Positions 42,578 through 52,297 of a stretch of 64,000 nucleotides of DNA are shown one piece after another. This DNA comes from Termitidicoccus mucosus (lineage in GTDB: Bacteria; Verrucomicrobiota; Verrucomicrobiia; Opitutales; Opitutaceae): the NCBI RefSeq assembly GCF_038725785.1, contig NZ_CP109796.1:1488001-1552000 (forward strand), given 5' to 3'. The position numbers and the translations under genes are program-made. A model generated the notes under the pieces. It saw only the letters and a list, made by a program, of their open reading frames with translations. It ran no database searches and was not told where the DNA came from. Positions within the stretch are counted from its first letter, which is position 1. Every line of letters starts with the position of its first letter.

Positions 42578-45500
42578 ATGAAAACCTTGATCAAATACTG
42601 CACGCTAATTCTCATTTGCTTTCTGTTGCCTCCCGCACTGTTCGCCAATGAGGAGGATCCCAACGAAAACGGAGGCATGGACGGCCATCCTGGTGGCGAT
42701 GGGATAAACGAGGATCCAATCATAATGGATCCGTTTGATGTTAACGAAAAGAAAGATCCAGAACCTGACGATGAACCGCCGGAACCACCGGACTGGCCGG
42801 ACTGGCCGCCGGAAGATCCGCCGGAAGATCCGGACTGGCCGCCAGAAGACGAATGGCCGGATGGTCCATCATCGGGAGATGAGGGCACGGATAATGGTGA
42901 TGACGGCTGCGAAGGGGTCAATCCCTTCACCCTCAAGGGCAATGCCACCCGCAAAGTCACCGACTTGAGCATGACCGGGCGCGAACCACTTCATTGGATT
43001 CGCTATAACAACAGCATTCCCCGCCTCCTCGTTCTCGCGTTTGGGCAGGGGGCGGCGTGGAGGCACAACTGGCAGTATGAATTGCAAGTCTGGCGCGATG
43101 CGGAGGGTGAGCATTTTCTTTTCATCTATCCTTCGGGCATCCGGCGCTCCTTCCACCGGCAGGCGGACGGCTCCTTGGCCACGCGCCAAGAGCGGTATAA
43201 GGAAAAGGCGCGAATCATCGACGACTGCGTGGAAATCACCACCGTGGGGGAAAAAACGCTGGTATTCAAACCGGTGTCCTCGCCCGCCTCGCTGGCCTCT
43301 GCCGGGGTTTATCAGTTGGTCACGCTTACGGGCAAAACCGGGAGGGTGATACACTTCGACCATGACAGCAACGGATTGCTGCGATACATTTCCAACGAAG
43401 CGGGAAATCAAATTACGCTTTATTATCGGAATGTCGGCATACCCTGCATAAGCAGGGTTGAAACAAGCGACGGGCGTGCCGTTGAGTATGATTATGAAAG
43501 CATGACCAGTCCGCTGACAGGACAGGAATACGTCACGCTGGCGCGCGTTTACTATGGCGATGGCACGAACGCCGAATACAAATACGACTTTGTGTCTTCT
43601 GGCCGCGCCCCGCTGCTGGTGGAGGCCGACGATCCCCGCTACGGCGGGCGAGCCAAGCATATCGGTTATCGCTATCACGCGATGTCGGCGCACGGTGTGA
43701 TCCATGAGGAGTTTAATCCCGTCACAGGCAAAGCCTACGTGACGCTTGAGTTCGATCCCGCCGACCCGGAGCGCCGCATCGTGCACTACACGGATGACCG
43801 CAGCATCACGTATCGCGTGCCCGAAGCCACCAACGGGCGCCCCACCGAGCGCATCGACTCGCTTGGGCGTAAACGCACTTGGAGCTACAGCAACGAAGGC
43901 ACGGGCTGGCTTGAGGAAAAGACCAGTGCCGGCGGAGTGAACGTCAAATACACCCGAAACAAGAAGGGTAAAATCACCCGTGTGACGAGCAGCGACGGGC
44001 TGGAGGTTGACATTGAGCGCGACCAATCCGGGAAAATTGCCAAGACCAAAGATAACCGTGGGCGCATTGTCGAGTATGCTCGCGATTCCAAGGGACGTGT
44101 CCTGCAATCCAGCAAGACCACCGTTGCGATCAACAAACCCTCTCATTCCAAGAAAGGAGGCGCGCGTCAGAGTGATGTTAACACACCCGCAGGCAAGTCG
44201 CGCAAAGAATCGATCAAGCGCGATGCCTCTGGGCATCCCGTGCGCCGGGATTATTCCGACGGCACCTATGAGGAATTCAAGCGGGACAAAAAAGGCAACG
44301 TCGTCACACAGCGTGACCGCAAGGGAGGATTGCACCGCTACACCCATGCGGAACGCGGACTCGTCGCTTCGGAGACAGACCCAGCTGGGCAGACCACTCG
44401 TTACAGTTACGATCTCTACGGACAGCGCACTTCGCAGACCGACGCCCTTGGGCGCGTCACCACGTGGGAACGCGATGAACGCGGCCTCGTCACCCGGCTC
44501 GTCAATCCGGATGGCTCCGTGCGCGTGTATTCATACGACAAATACGGACGCAAGACCGGCGAAACCGACGAGATTGGCCGCGCCGCCTCCTGGCAATACG
44601 ACAACCTCACCCGGCTGACAGGCCACACTGATTTCGATGGGGGCGTCACCCGGTATGACTATGCGGAAACCCCCGGCGGCTGCGGCACCTGCTCGCTCAT
44701 TTCCAACCCATCGCGCATCATACGGCCCGATGGGCGTGTCGATGAGTTTTTATATGATACCGAAGGGCACCTGCTCATGCGCTCCGTTGCCGTCGGCACC
44801 GCGCACCTAGCCGTCACGCTGTATGCCTACGACGATGCCGATAACCTCATCCAGCAAACCAACCCCGACGGCGGCGTGATCAAACACACCTATGATATCG
44901 AAAAACGCCGCCTCTCCACCACCGATTCCCTTGGCCGCACGACATCCTGGACGTATGACGCTGAAGGCAACAGGCTCTCCCAGACCGATGCCTCGGGCCG
45001 CGTTACCGACTATGTTTACGACGCCGACAACAACCTGATCTACACAGTCACCGCCGATGGTGCGGAAACTACTCACGAATACGATTCATTCAAACACCGC
45101 ATCCGCACCACCGATGCTTTGGGCAACACCACGCGGTGGAATTACGATGATGTCGGAAACTTGGTTTCAGTGATTGATGCCGTCGGCGGCGAAACACGCC
45201 ACACCTACGACAACGCCAACCGCCGCATCAGCACCCGCTTTCCAGACGGCACAAGCCAGACATGGACTTATACTGCCGCCGGCCAAATTTCGCAGACTAT
45301 AACTTCCGACGGACTGAAAATGGAAACCGGCTACGATGCGGCAGGCCGCGTCATCGCCATGACTAGCGCCCCTGTAGGGACGTCGCAAGCGACGCCCGCG
45401 CCCTCTGCTTCCATCACACGCGCTACCTACGATGCGGCGGGTCGCCGCATGACCGCGACGGATGCGCTCAACCGCATCACGCGCCACGAATACAACGCCC

Positions 45501-47665
45501 GCAATCAAGTCACGGCCACAATCTATCCTGACGGCACGCAAACGCGAAAGGAATACGATGCCGCAGGCCGCGTGATTGCCGACACCGATCAGCTCGGCCA
45601 CGTCACCCGCTACACTTACACCCCGCTTGGCGACATGGCCACGCTCACCGACGCCAACGGCAACACCTATTTCTTTGAATATGATAAAATGCGCCGCAAA
45701 ACGGCGATGATCTACCCCGACAATTCGCAAGAAACCTGGACTTACGATCTCGGCGGACGCCTCGCCACCCACACCACCCGCGCGGGGCAGACCAAGACCA
45801 TCGCCTACAACACCGACCACAAACCCGTCTCCGAAATATGGTCGCCCGCTGGTTGCGCCCCGGATATCGTCAACACCTACGATGCCACCGGACGCCTCGC
45901 CAGCACCAACAACGGCAATGCCCTGCTCACCTATACTTATGATAAATTGGGGCGCATCACCTCCGAGACGAATGACATCCGCGCCCTCATTCCCGGAATG
46001 CTGTCACACACTGTGGGATATCTATACGATAAAACAGGCCGCAAGGCTGGGCTGCTTTATCCCGATGGATTGAAAGTATCCTATCGCTATGATGCCCAAG
46101 GCCGCATGACTGAAGTGTATAACGGCAACAGAAAACCGCTCGCTGTGTATGATTACGATGCCTATGGACGTCGCGCCAGACTTACTCGTGACAACGATGT
46201 TGTTACTAATTACATCTACGATGCTGCCAGTCAGGTTTTGGCCATCGACCATGTTAACAATGAAAACCAACTCCTCGCCAAGGCGCATTACGAATATGAC
46301 ATCCGGGGGCGTCGGGTAAGCATGGCCCGCGAAGACGATTTTGCCGACCACTACCGTTACGACGCCACCAGCCAGCTTGTCGGCGTCGATTACGGCGAGG
46401 GTCGCACGGAGACCTTCACCTATGACCCCTTGGGAAACCGCATCGAGCATACCGATGCCACCCCCACCCTCGGCCAGCCAGTCCTCGTCGAGCGTTACGA
46501 AACCAATAACCTCAACCAATATACCCGGGTCGGCCCTGCACCATTGACCTATGATGCCAACGGCAACCTCACCGACGACGGCACGCAACGCTATCGCTAC
46601 GACGCCCAAAACCGCCTTGTTGAAGTCGAGTCCGCCACGGTAAAAGCCGAATTCGCTTACGATGCAAGGAATCGCTGCATTCTCCGCCGCTATTACAAGC
46701 TTGGCGATAGCGGTGGCTGGATATTGAATGAGGCAGAGTCCCTCGTGCTCACCTATGATGAGTCATGGAACCTCCTTGTTGATCGCAGCGTGGCAGGCAA
46801 GGGGATTTCCGAGTATATTTATGGCAACCGAGGGGATGAAATTTTAGCATCGAAGCGGAATTTTCAATTATGCTACACACTGGCCGATGCGCTTGGCAGT
46901 GTAATTGCACTCGATGGTATGAATGACAAAGAAATGCTGGGCAATCGGTATGACGCTTTCGGGAAGTTGAATTCTTCACTCCCTGTTCAGCATCGGTTAT
47001 TATTTACCGGTCGAGAATATATCAAACCCATAGATATAAATGATCATAGAAATAGATACTACAGCTTTAAATTAGGTCGCTGGCTGGCAAGTGACCCAAT
47101 AAAATTCAATGGAGAAGATTCTGATTTATATAGATATGTGCATAACAATTCGATCAATTTAACCGATCCCGATGGATTCAAAGAACGTCCGGTAACGTCA
47201 GTTGACGCGCCGCCTTTTGAGCATCCCAATACAGCAACACTCGGGGGGCCGTATAATCCATCCTGTTATAATCCAGCAGCCTATAATTGCCATACTTATG
47301 CTTGGCATAATGGAACTATTGACCTGAATGACTTGAGATACAATCCCAAGTGGCTGTTTTGGGATCTTGATCCTACAAACAATATTGCTTCTGCCACACC
47401 GCTTGCCGATAGTGCGCCCAATCAAATTGGAGACAGGGTGGTCTATGGGAGTGATACGAATGGGAATGGATTATTGGATCCAACAGAGATTGGACATTCA
47501 GGAATCGTAACGGCGGTTGATTCTAATGGAAATACAACGCGTGTCACATCAAAATGGGGAGAGGGATCCATATGGGACCATTTTCCATCAGACGTTCCTC
47601 CTGCGTATGGAACTCTAAGAACATATTACCGAACATCACCAAACAGTCCAACTTGCAGTCCCTAA
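42578..47665 (+). CDS. Secreted RHS/YD-repeat protein with a cysteine-peptidase-like C-terminal tip
   Basis: The 1695-residue protein has a Sec signal (LIKYCTLILICFLLPPALFA), a Pro/Asp/Glu-rich linker (about 30-105), then a DUF6531-like start (PFTLKGNATRKVTDLSM) and dozens of YD repeats (YDxxGRxT-type). The RHS core ends NRYYSFKLGRWLASDPIKFNG..DLYRYVHNNSINLTDPDG. The last about 160 residues are a variable tip with a possible Cys/His centre: Cys1571 in YNCHTYAW, His1640 in GHSGIVTAV, and SKWGEGS. This resembles NlpC/P60-CHAP-like folds. Polymorphic toxins are built this way. The tip is encoded in AT-richer DNA than the repeats. A candidate immunity gene follows 28 bp after the stop. Confidence 0.85.
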   Translation: MKTLIKYCTLILICFLLPPALFANEEDPNENGGMDGHPGGDGINEDPIIMDPFDVNEKKDPEPDDEPPEPPDWPDWPPEDPPEDPDWPPEDEWPDGPSSGDEGTDNGDDGCEGVNPFTLKGNATRKVTDLSMTGREPLHWIRYNNSIPRLLVLAFGQGAAWRHNWQYELQVWRDAEGEHFLFIYPSGIRRSFHRQADGSLATRQERYKEKARIIDDCVEITTVGEKTLVFKPVSSPASLASAGVYQLVTLTGKTGRVIHFDHDSNGLLRYISNEAGNQITLYYRNVGIPCISRVETSDGRAVEYDYESMTSPLTGQEYVTLARVYYGDGTNAEYKYDFVSSGRAPLLVEADDPRYGGRAKHIGYRYHAMSAHGVIHEEFNPVTGKAYVTLEFDPADPERRIVHYTDDRSITYRVPEATNGRPTERIDSLGRKRTWSYSNEGTGWLEEKTSAGGVNVKYTRNKKGKITRVTSSDGLEVDIERDQSGKIAKTKDNRGRIVEYARDSKGRVLQSSKTTVAINKPSHSKKGGARQSDVNTPAGKSRKESIKRDASGHPVRRDYSDGTYEEFKRDKKGNVVTQRDRKGGLHRYTHAERGLVASETDPAGQTTRYSYDLYGQRTSQTDALGRVTTWERDERGLVTRLVNPDGSVRVYSYDKYGRKTGETDEIGRAASWQYDNLTRLTGHTDFDGGVTRYDYAETPGGCGTCSLISNPSRIIRPDGRVDEFLYDTEGHLLMRSVAVGTAHLAVTLYAYDDADNLIQQTNPDGGVIKHTYDIEKRRLSTTDSLGRTTSWTYDAEGNRLSQTDASGRVTDYVYDADNNLIYTVTADGAETTHEYDSFKHRIRTTDALGNTTRWNYDDVGNLVSVIDAVGGETRHTYDNANRRISTRFPDGTSQTWTYTAAGQISQTITSDGLKMETGYDAAGRVIAMTSAPVGTSQATPAPSASITRATYDAAGRRMTATDALNRITRHEYNARNQVTATIYPDGTQTRKEYDAAGRVIADTDQLGHVTRYTYTPLGDMATLTDANGNTYFFEYDKMRRKTAMIYPDNSQETWTYDLGGRLATHTTRAGQTKTIAYNTDHKPVSEIWSPAGCAPDIVNTYDATGRLASTNNGNALLTYTYDKLGRITSETNDIRALIPGMLSHTVGYLYDKTGRKAGLLYPDGLKVSYRYDAQGRMTEVYNGNRKPLAVYDYDAYGRRARLTRDNDVVTNYIYDAASQVLAIDHVNNENQLLAKAHYEYDIRGRRVSMAREDDFADHYRYDATSQLVGVDYGEGRTETFTYDPLGNRIEHTDATPTLGQPVLVERYETNNLNQYTRVGPAPLTYDANGNLTDDGTQRYRYDAQNRLVEVESATVKAEFAYDARNRCILRRYYKLGDSGGWILNEAESLVLTYDESWNLLVDRSVAGKGISEYIYGNRGDEILASKRNFQLCYTLADALGSVIALDGMNDKEMLGNRYDAFGKLNSSLPVQHRLLFTGREYIKPIDINDHRNRYYSFKLGRWLASDPIKFNGEDSDLYRYVHNNSINLTDPDGFKERPVTSVDAPPFEHPNTATLGGPYNPSCYNPAAYNCHTYAWHNGTIDLNDLRYNPKWLFWDLDPTNNIASATPLADSAPNQIGDRVVYGSDTNGNGLLDPTEIGHSGIVTAVDSNGNTTRVTSKWGEGSIWDHFPSDVPPAYGTLRTYYRTSPNSPTCSP

Positions 47666-47693
47666 TCGAATATATTATTAAGCATTCAATGTT

Positions 47694-48218
47694 ATGATTA
47701 ATAAAATCATTGCCCACATTCCCATTACAATTGGATGTCTATTGTTATTGAATATTCTGACTATTCCAGCATTTGGTCAATTAAGGATAAATTATTTTAA
47801 ATACCATCCTTTTAATGTGAATACAGATGGCGCAAGAGAATATTTTCAATGGGAGACTGGGGGGGCAAAAGAATTAATAGAATGCCTAATCGAGCTTAAA
47901 AAAAATAATAAACCGGCATTAATGACATATTATTATCATTTTAATTGGGTCACCAAGGACGATATTCCTTATCTCATAAATATACTAGATTCGACCGAGC
48001 CCTGCGCTAGCGTGGTTTTTCCATATACATCAAAAGCGCTCCCGTCTGCAACCGTAAGTCAAGAAGCCAAAAAAATGATTTTCGCCTTTTGGCAAGGTTT
48101 TTATCCGGCTCAGGTGCCGGATACATGGGAAGATGTCCCTGTTGAACATATCAGATCTTGGTATAAACTTTGGAGTTCTGGTAATCAAAATAAGTGGGGA
48201 GGGCAAAAAAGGGGTTAG
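47694..48218 (+). CDS. Exported small protein, candidate immunity protein for the YD-repeat tip
   Basis: The 174-residue product has a Sec signal (PITIGCLLLLNILTIPAFG, cut after about residue 28) and a soluble helical domain with charged and aromatic residues (LIECLIELKKNNKPALMTYYYHFNW, EDVPVEHIRSWYKLW). It starts 28 bp behind the YD-repeat gene on the same strand and has the same low GC. In polymorphic toxin systems the gene right after the toxin tip encodes its immunity protein; the export signal would place it in the periplasm, where a peptidoglycan- or envelope-directed tip would act. Function is inferred from position only. Confidence 0.6.
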   Translation: MINKIIAHIPITIGCLLLLNILTIPAFGQLRINYFKYHPFNVNTDGAREYFQWETGGAKELIECLIELKKNNKPALMTYYYHFNWVTKDDIPYLINILDSTEPCASVVFPYTSKALPSATVSQEAKKMIFAFWQGFYPAQVPDTWEDVPVEHIRSWYKLWSSGNQNKWGGQKRG

Positions 48219-48535
48219 GTATCTGGATTCCAATGTGTTCTTTGTATTGGATTCTTCCCGTATGTGATTGTCATCAGAGCATCTCGGATGGTCTTTTTCG
48301 ACGGAGGATAGAGGAATGACATGGAAGAAGCTGGCCACGCCTGACCGCTCGATAGGGGTAATCTTCTTCCAAAGAGACCACTTGTGTCAGTAGGCAGTTA
48401 AAATTGACCCAGTAGCAGGCGCTAAGACTCGACCCGTCCGGGTCAAAATCGCGCCTGTGATATTATTTTGAAGATTATTTGCATGGCGGCCATTTTTGTT
48501 TCACGAATCGGCAAGTCCGTGTTACCATTTCTCCT
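48219..48535. other. Gene-free stretch with a possible IS21-like end
   Basis: Around 48380-48420 the text TGTCAGTAGGCAGTTAAAATTGACCCA resembles the TGTCAGT..AAAATTGACCCA end repeats of IS21-type elements, and a GACCC/GGGTC hairpin lies after it. No transposase gene is present. The assignment is weak. Confidence 0.3.
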
Positions 48536-50011
48536 ATGAATCCCCTCTATTACTACAACGGTAGCTTGCGTTGGAGTTTTTATTGGGAAAATCCAAATTG
48601 CTGGGCAGTGTTTCTGGTGTTCGTTCTGGTTGGCTCATGGACGGCTGTCTGGATGGTTTTGCCGCGAATGAAAACCAATGGCCAGCATGGTGTGGGTGGC
48701 TTACAAAGCCTATCTTTGGGGGCACGATGCTTCCCTCGCATTGGAAGGCGGTTTTTAAGAGTTTTATTTGCTGTCCACGCTCTTGAGTTGGCCGTCTGGG
48801 TTCTGCTCGTGAAAACATATTCGCGTGGAGGATTGGTCGCCGCTTTTGCGGCCCTAGCGTTGTTTTTTCTTCTGGATAAAAACATTCCGTCCAGACGTGT
48901 CCGGCTGGCCAGTATTCTGATTCGCCTGGTTGCGGTGGGTGTTCTTTGCATGGGGGTTGGGTTTTCCAGCAGATTCAGTCCTGATTATATCGTGCAGGAC
49001 AAATCAGTTTTAAACCGATTGGACATGTGGCAGGGGGCTCTCGTGATGATGAAGGATTCGCCTTGGATTGGTTGGGGAAACCACAATGGCGGTTTTTCTT
49101 ACATAAACTGGTATCAACCGCTGGCCACCAGCACGCATCCTATCGGATTTGTGAACAGCTTTTTTGATATTGCTGTCGAATTTGGCGCGCCCGTGCTCTG
49201 CTTCATACTGGGGATTGGCTTTTTTCTGTTGTTCGTGGCGTTTAGGCACAGGAAAACCCATGCAACCACGCCAGCCCTTGTAATTCTGGCGGCGTGGGGC
49301 TTGGCCAATGTATGGACCAGTTTGTGGCGTGAAACCGCGCTGTGGATTGTCCCGGCGGGATGCGGACTCTATCTACTCACGGTTTGTTATCGTTCACCTC
49401 GGGTTTGCCTGAAGAGCATTGCACCGGCATTCGCACTGGCAGCAGGACTGGGAGTGCTTTTATGGTCATCGGGCTGGGCTTTTTCCGGGAAATATGAGTG
49501 GATCGCACGTCCAAACAGAGGCACGGATAAAATCACGCTTATAAAACGCACTTTCGCCGAAGGTGCTGGAAACGCCCCTGAGGTGCTGGTCGATGGAGCC
49601 GTGTTTGGACGTTATTTTGGCAAGACATTCAGAGGCATCGCAGCAACGACAACAAAGACGAGATTTGAGATTTATCCGCCGTGGTCTCGGAAGCCTGAAA
49701 ATTCCGGAATTGAAACGGGAAAAATCATATATTCTGGATTTCATGCGTCCTGGCTTTCCCGGCGGGGTGTTTTGCCTTCGCATGAAATCGCCATTTTTTA
49801 TCCCACCGTGTTCCCGCCTCCCATCGAGGCTGCGGGCATCGGTGCATCGCGTGTTTCGCTTTACATGCCATTGGCGAGCGCGTCCGAATACAATCTGGCG
49901 TGGCGGCGGTGGGCGGAAAGGAACAGCATTCAAATCATCACCACACCCCAAGGGGGACTGCGCATCGAACCGGCGGGAAACAAGAAACTATGGAGACAAC
50001 TCTTGGAATAA
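48536..50011 (+). CDS. O-antigen ligase-like (Wzy_C) membrane protein
   Basis: From the ATG at 48536 the 491-residue product has several hydrophobic segments, the TYSRGGLVA motif in one loop and RLDMWQGALVMMKDSPWIGWGNHNGG, the Wzy_C signature seen in O-antigen ligases/polymerases. After residue about 310 the sequence is soluble (EVLVDGAVFGRYFGKTFRGIAAT) and ends with an unidentified domain. Family members join or polymerise glycan at the outer face of the inner membrane. No glycan gene is nearby; it sits between YD-type genes instead. Confidence 0.7.
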   Translation: MNPLYYYNGSLRWSFYWENPNCWAVFLVFVLVGSWTAVWMVLPRMKTNGQHGVGGLQSLSLGARCFPRIGRRFLRVLFAVHALELAVWVLLVKTYSRGGLVAAFAALALFFLLDKNIPSRRVRLASILIRLVAVGVLCMGVGFSSRFSPDYIVQDKSVLNRLDMWQGALVMMKDSPWIGWGNHNGGFSYINWYQPLATSTHPIGFVNSFFDIAVEFGAPVLCFILGIGFFLLFVAFRHRKTHATTPALVILAAWGLANVWTSLWRETALWIVPAGCGLYLLTVCYRSPRVCLKSIAPAFALAAGLGVLLWSSGWAFSGKYEWIARPNRGTDKITLIKRTFAEGAGNAPEVLVDGAVFGRYFGKTFRGIAATTTKTRFEIYPPWSRKPENSGIETGKIIYSGFHASWLSRRGVLPSHEIAIFYPTVFPPPIEAAGIGASRVSLYMPLASASEYNLAWRRWAERNSIQIITTPQGGLRIEPAGNKKLWRQLLE

Positions 50012-50054
50012 TGAACACGGAAATTGGTATTCGCAGAAGAAATAAATCGCAGAT

Positions 50055-51266
50055 ATGAATGGTCACAAAAAACATAATATTTCTCCTTGCGCATTGCCTC
50101 CTCCATACACCGCCAGGCATTTTGAAAGCCGTATCCGTGGGATGGAATTTCTGTGTTTTTCGTGGCAAAGAAAGGTTTTTCCCCTTGCGCCTTTTTGGCG
50201 GTTATTTCTCTTCGATTGCGACAGAGCCGCGTCAAGTCGATCCGTAGTTTCTTTCTCCTTTGAATATCGGTTTTTGAATTTAATTCTGGCGATGCTTTTT
50301 ATTTCCATGCCCCTCGTGGGGCAGACGTCTTTCGTGGAAAGACAAATTTATGCCAATTTGGGGAATGTCAATCCGTCGGGATTGCCACAAATCAGAATCC
50401 CGCTGGGCAATAATACGGAACTTGCGAGATTTGAATTTGTTTTTGCGATGTCCCACAATGTTATTCCCGGGCATAATGGTTCCGCCTGCACAGAATGGAG
50501 AATTTCGGGACTGCGAACTTGCGTGTATCTGGATGGCAATGAGGACTTGGTTTGGATCAGGCCGGATATGCAGCGGCTTATGTTTAAAAAGGAGGATAAT
50601 TACCAGCAGGCGCGCATGAGCTGGTCGGCTGCCATCCGAAATGCCATGCAGGATGTCGAATTTACCAACCGCATCGGTCAGAAATGGACATATAGCGGAG
50701 GTTTTTTGAAGAAAATTTCCGACAGATTCGCGGCTCTCGATTTTATCACGGATCAAGAAACCATCCTGGTGGCATCCAAGCGTGACCGTGCCGGAAACGA
50801 CGTGGTTCTCATGCGAACGGAGTATTCTGGCGAGGGTTTGCTGGCGTGTTTGAAACTGGGGCAGTCCAGCCCCATAGTATTCCACTGGTCAAGCGCGGCC
50901 GTCCTTGTGTCCATAGAGGGATTGCCCGCTGGCAGGATGAGTTTTGATTATGAAAACATGCTTTTGCGGGAATGGAACGGCAATGGCAAACGCACAAACT
51001 ACACGTGGACAGCCTGTGATGGTCTGGCCAAAAGCATCAGCTTTGGCATGGCCCCGGTGCGATTGCAGAGCGATTCAGAATTTCGCTATGAGTATGACAA
51101 GGCGGATGACGTCAGCATCCTGCGGATTTTCAGGCACGACGGGAGTTTTGTGAGCGAAACTAGATTTGGAGACAGGGGAATAATTCAAAAAAGCGGAGGC
51201 AAAACAACCAAGGCCATATACCGGAATGACGGCATGGGAAGAAAATTGGTCTTCGACTCCGAATAG
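50055..51266 (+). CDS. YD-repeat-like exported protein, short
   Basis: The frame (403 residues) has an internal membrane/signal segment (LNLILAMLFISMPLVGQTSF), so the true start may be later, for example the ATG at 50292. The body is beta-rich with FDYENMLLREWNGNGKRTNYTW, FRYEYDKADDVSILRIFRHDGSFVSETRF, echoes of YD repeats. It lacks the RHS core and tip. It may be an N-terminal fragment or a divergent relative of the 42578 gene, with which it shares the GC drop. Confidence 0.6.
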   Translation: MNGHKKHNISPCALPPPYTARHFESRIRGMEFLCFSWQRKVFPLAPFWRLFLFDCDRAASSRSVVSFSFEYRFLNLILAMLFISMPLVGQTSFVERQIYANLGNVNPSGLPQIRIPLGNNTELARFEFVFAMSHNVIPGHNGSACTEWRISGLRTCVYLDGNEDLVWIRPDMQRLMFKKEDNYQQARMSWSAAIRNAMQDVEFTNRIGQKWTYSGGFLKKISDRFAALDFITDQETILVASKRDRAGNDVVLMRTEYSGEGLLACLKLGQSSPIVFHWSSAAVLVSIEGLPAGRMSFDYENMLLREWNGNGKRTNYTWTACDGLAKSISFGMAPVRLQSDSEFRYEYDKADDVSILRIFRHDGSFVSETRFGDRGIIQKSGGKTTKAIYRNDGMGRKLVFDSE

Positions 51267-51408
51267 ATAATACGGCCTTGCCCTGTCACAAGGAAGCTCA
51301 ATGGTCCAGTGCCTGTTTTCACAATGCTTTTGTTGCACGGTCAACGCGACGGGCGATTGCGGGGTTCACGTTCCCCAAGTGGGGCGGCCCGGAAACGACG
51401 GGAGCAGA

Positions 51409-51458
51409 CAACCTATTCATGGACATTCCGGCTTCCCTATGGAAATCGGGCCATTCGC
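51409..51458 (+). repeat. 50-bp imperfect direct repeat, left copy
   Basis: The segment from CAACCTATTCATG to TTCGC matches 53575-53624 at roughly 40 of 50 positions in the same orientation. The two copies bracket the integrase module. Confidence 0.7.
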
Positions 51459-51701
51459 GCCGGCATCCTGCCGGCAGGTTTGGGTAGCACGGGCAAGCTG
51501 CATGTAGCGTTGCGCGGTGCGCACTCCGCCGTGAATGCCCTCGGAAATCCACAGCAGCACGTGCGCGATGGCTTCCGCCGCCATCGCGCGGGCCTCGGCC
51601 TTGGGGTCAACGGGGTTTTGGAAAAACGCGTCGTCGCTGGCGGACGCGCGGGCGGGGTTTGGGGCGGACTGAGCGGGATTGGTTTTATTTTGTGTATTCA
51701 T
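51417..51701 (-). CDS. Small mobile-element protein, unknown function
   Basis: From the ATG at 51701 the 94-residue product has a hydrophilic start (MNTQNKTNPAQSAPNPARAS) and a helical core (AEARAMAAEAIAHVLLWISEGI). The last about 15 codons run into the dispersed repeat 51409-51458, so the natural C-terminus may have been replaced. It is on the same strand as the excisionase-like gene and the integrase. Confidence 0.5.
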   Translation of the reverse strand: MNTQNKTNPAQSAPNPARASASDDAFFQNPVDPKAEARAMAAEAIAHVLLWISEGIHGGVRTAQRYMQLARATQTCRQDAGANGPISIGKPECP

Positions 51702-51862
51702 GGTTGCCTCGCCCCGCATCCTGCCAGCGTTTATAAAATCAAAATAGCGGCGCGCTTCATCGCGAATTTGCCCGGATTTCCCGCATGGCTTTTGATGTAT
51801 ATAAAAACGCCACACGTGTGGCGCGTGTGGCGTTGGAATTTTGACTGTATCAACGGGCGGTC

Positions 51863-52120
51863 TTATCCGCGCGCGGGCACCAGCAGCCGGGTGCGGATAT
51901 GCGCGGAGACCTCGGCGAGGTCGTAATATACAAAGTGCCCGACGCGGTGATGCGGGATGCGGCGGGCGCGCGTCCATTCGCGCAGCGTGCGCACGGACGG
52001 CTCGCGCCCCTGCGGAAAAATCCCGCTGAGGCGCAGGCCGTTGATGTCCGTGAGCGCGGGATGCGCGCGCGTTGGCGCGGGGGCGGCTGGCGTTGGCGTG
52101 GTGAGAGCGGTGGAGTGCAT
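51863..52120 (-). CDS. Excisionase-like/MerR-type helix-turn-helix protein
   Basis: From the ATG at 52120 the 85-residue product has the pattern EPSVRTLREWTRARRIPHHRVGHFVYYDLAEVSAHI, which fits the winged-helix DNA-binding fold of excisionases (MerR-like HTH_17). Such proteins direct the integrase toward excision. It sits between the integrase (52298-53551) and the small gene at 51417, all on the minus strand. Confidence 0.7.
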   Translation of the reverse strand: MHSTALTTPTPAAPAPTRAHPALTDINGLRLSGIFPQGREPSVRTLREWTRARRIPHHRVGHFVYYDLAEVSAHIRTRLLVPARG

Positions 52121-52297
52121 ACGTCCCTGTGTGCGCATCACGTGGCGCGCGGGGGCCTTCGTTTCGTGGCCGTGTCCTGGTTCTCCGCAAGTGCGGCGCG
52201 GAAACGAAAGAAACCGGGTGGGGCGGAGGAGCGGGAGGGCGGCGGATGCGGCTGGGAAACCGCATCCGCCCGCCCCCCGCCCCGCCCGGTTGCGGTT

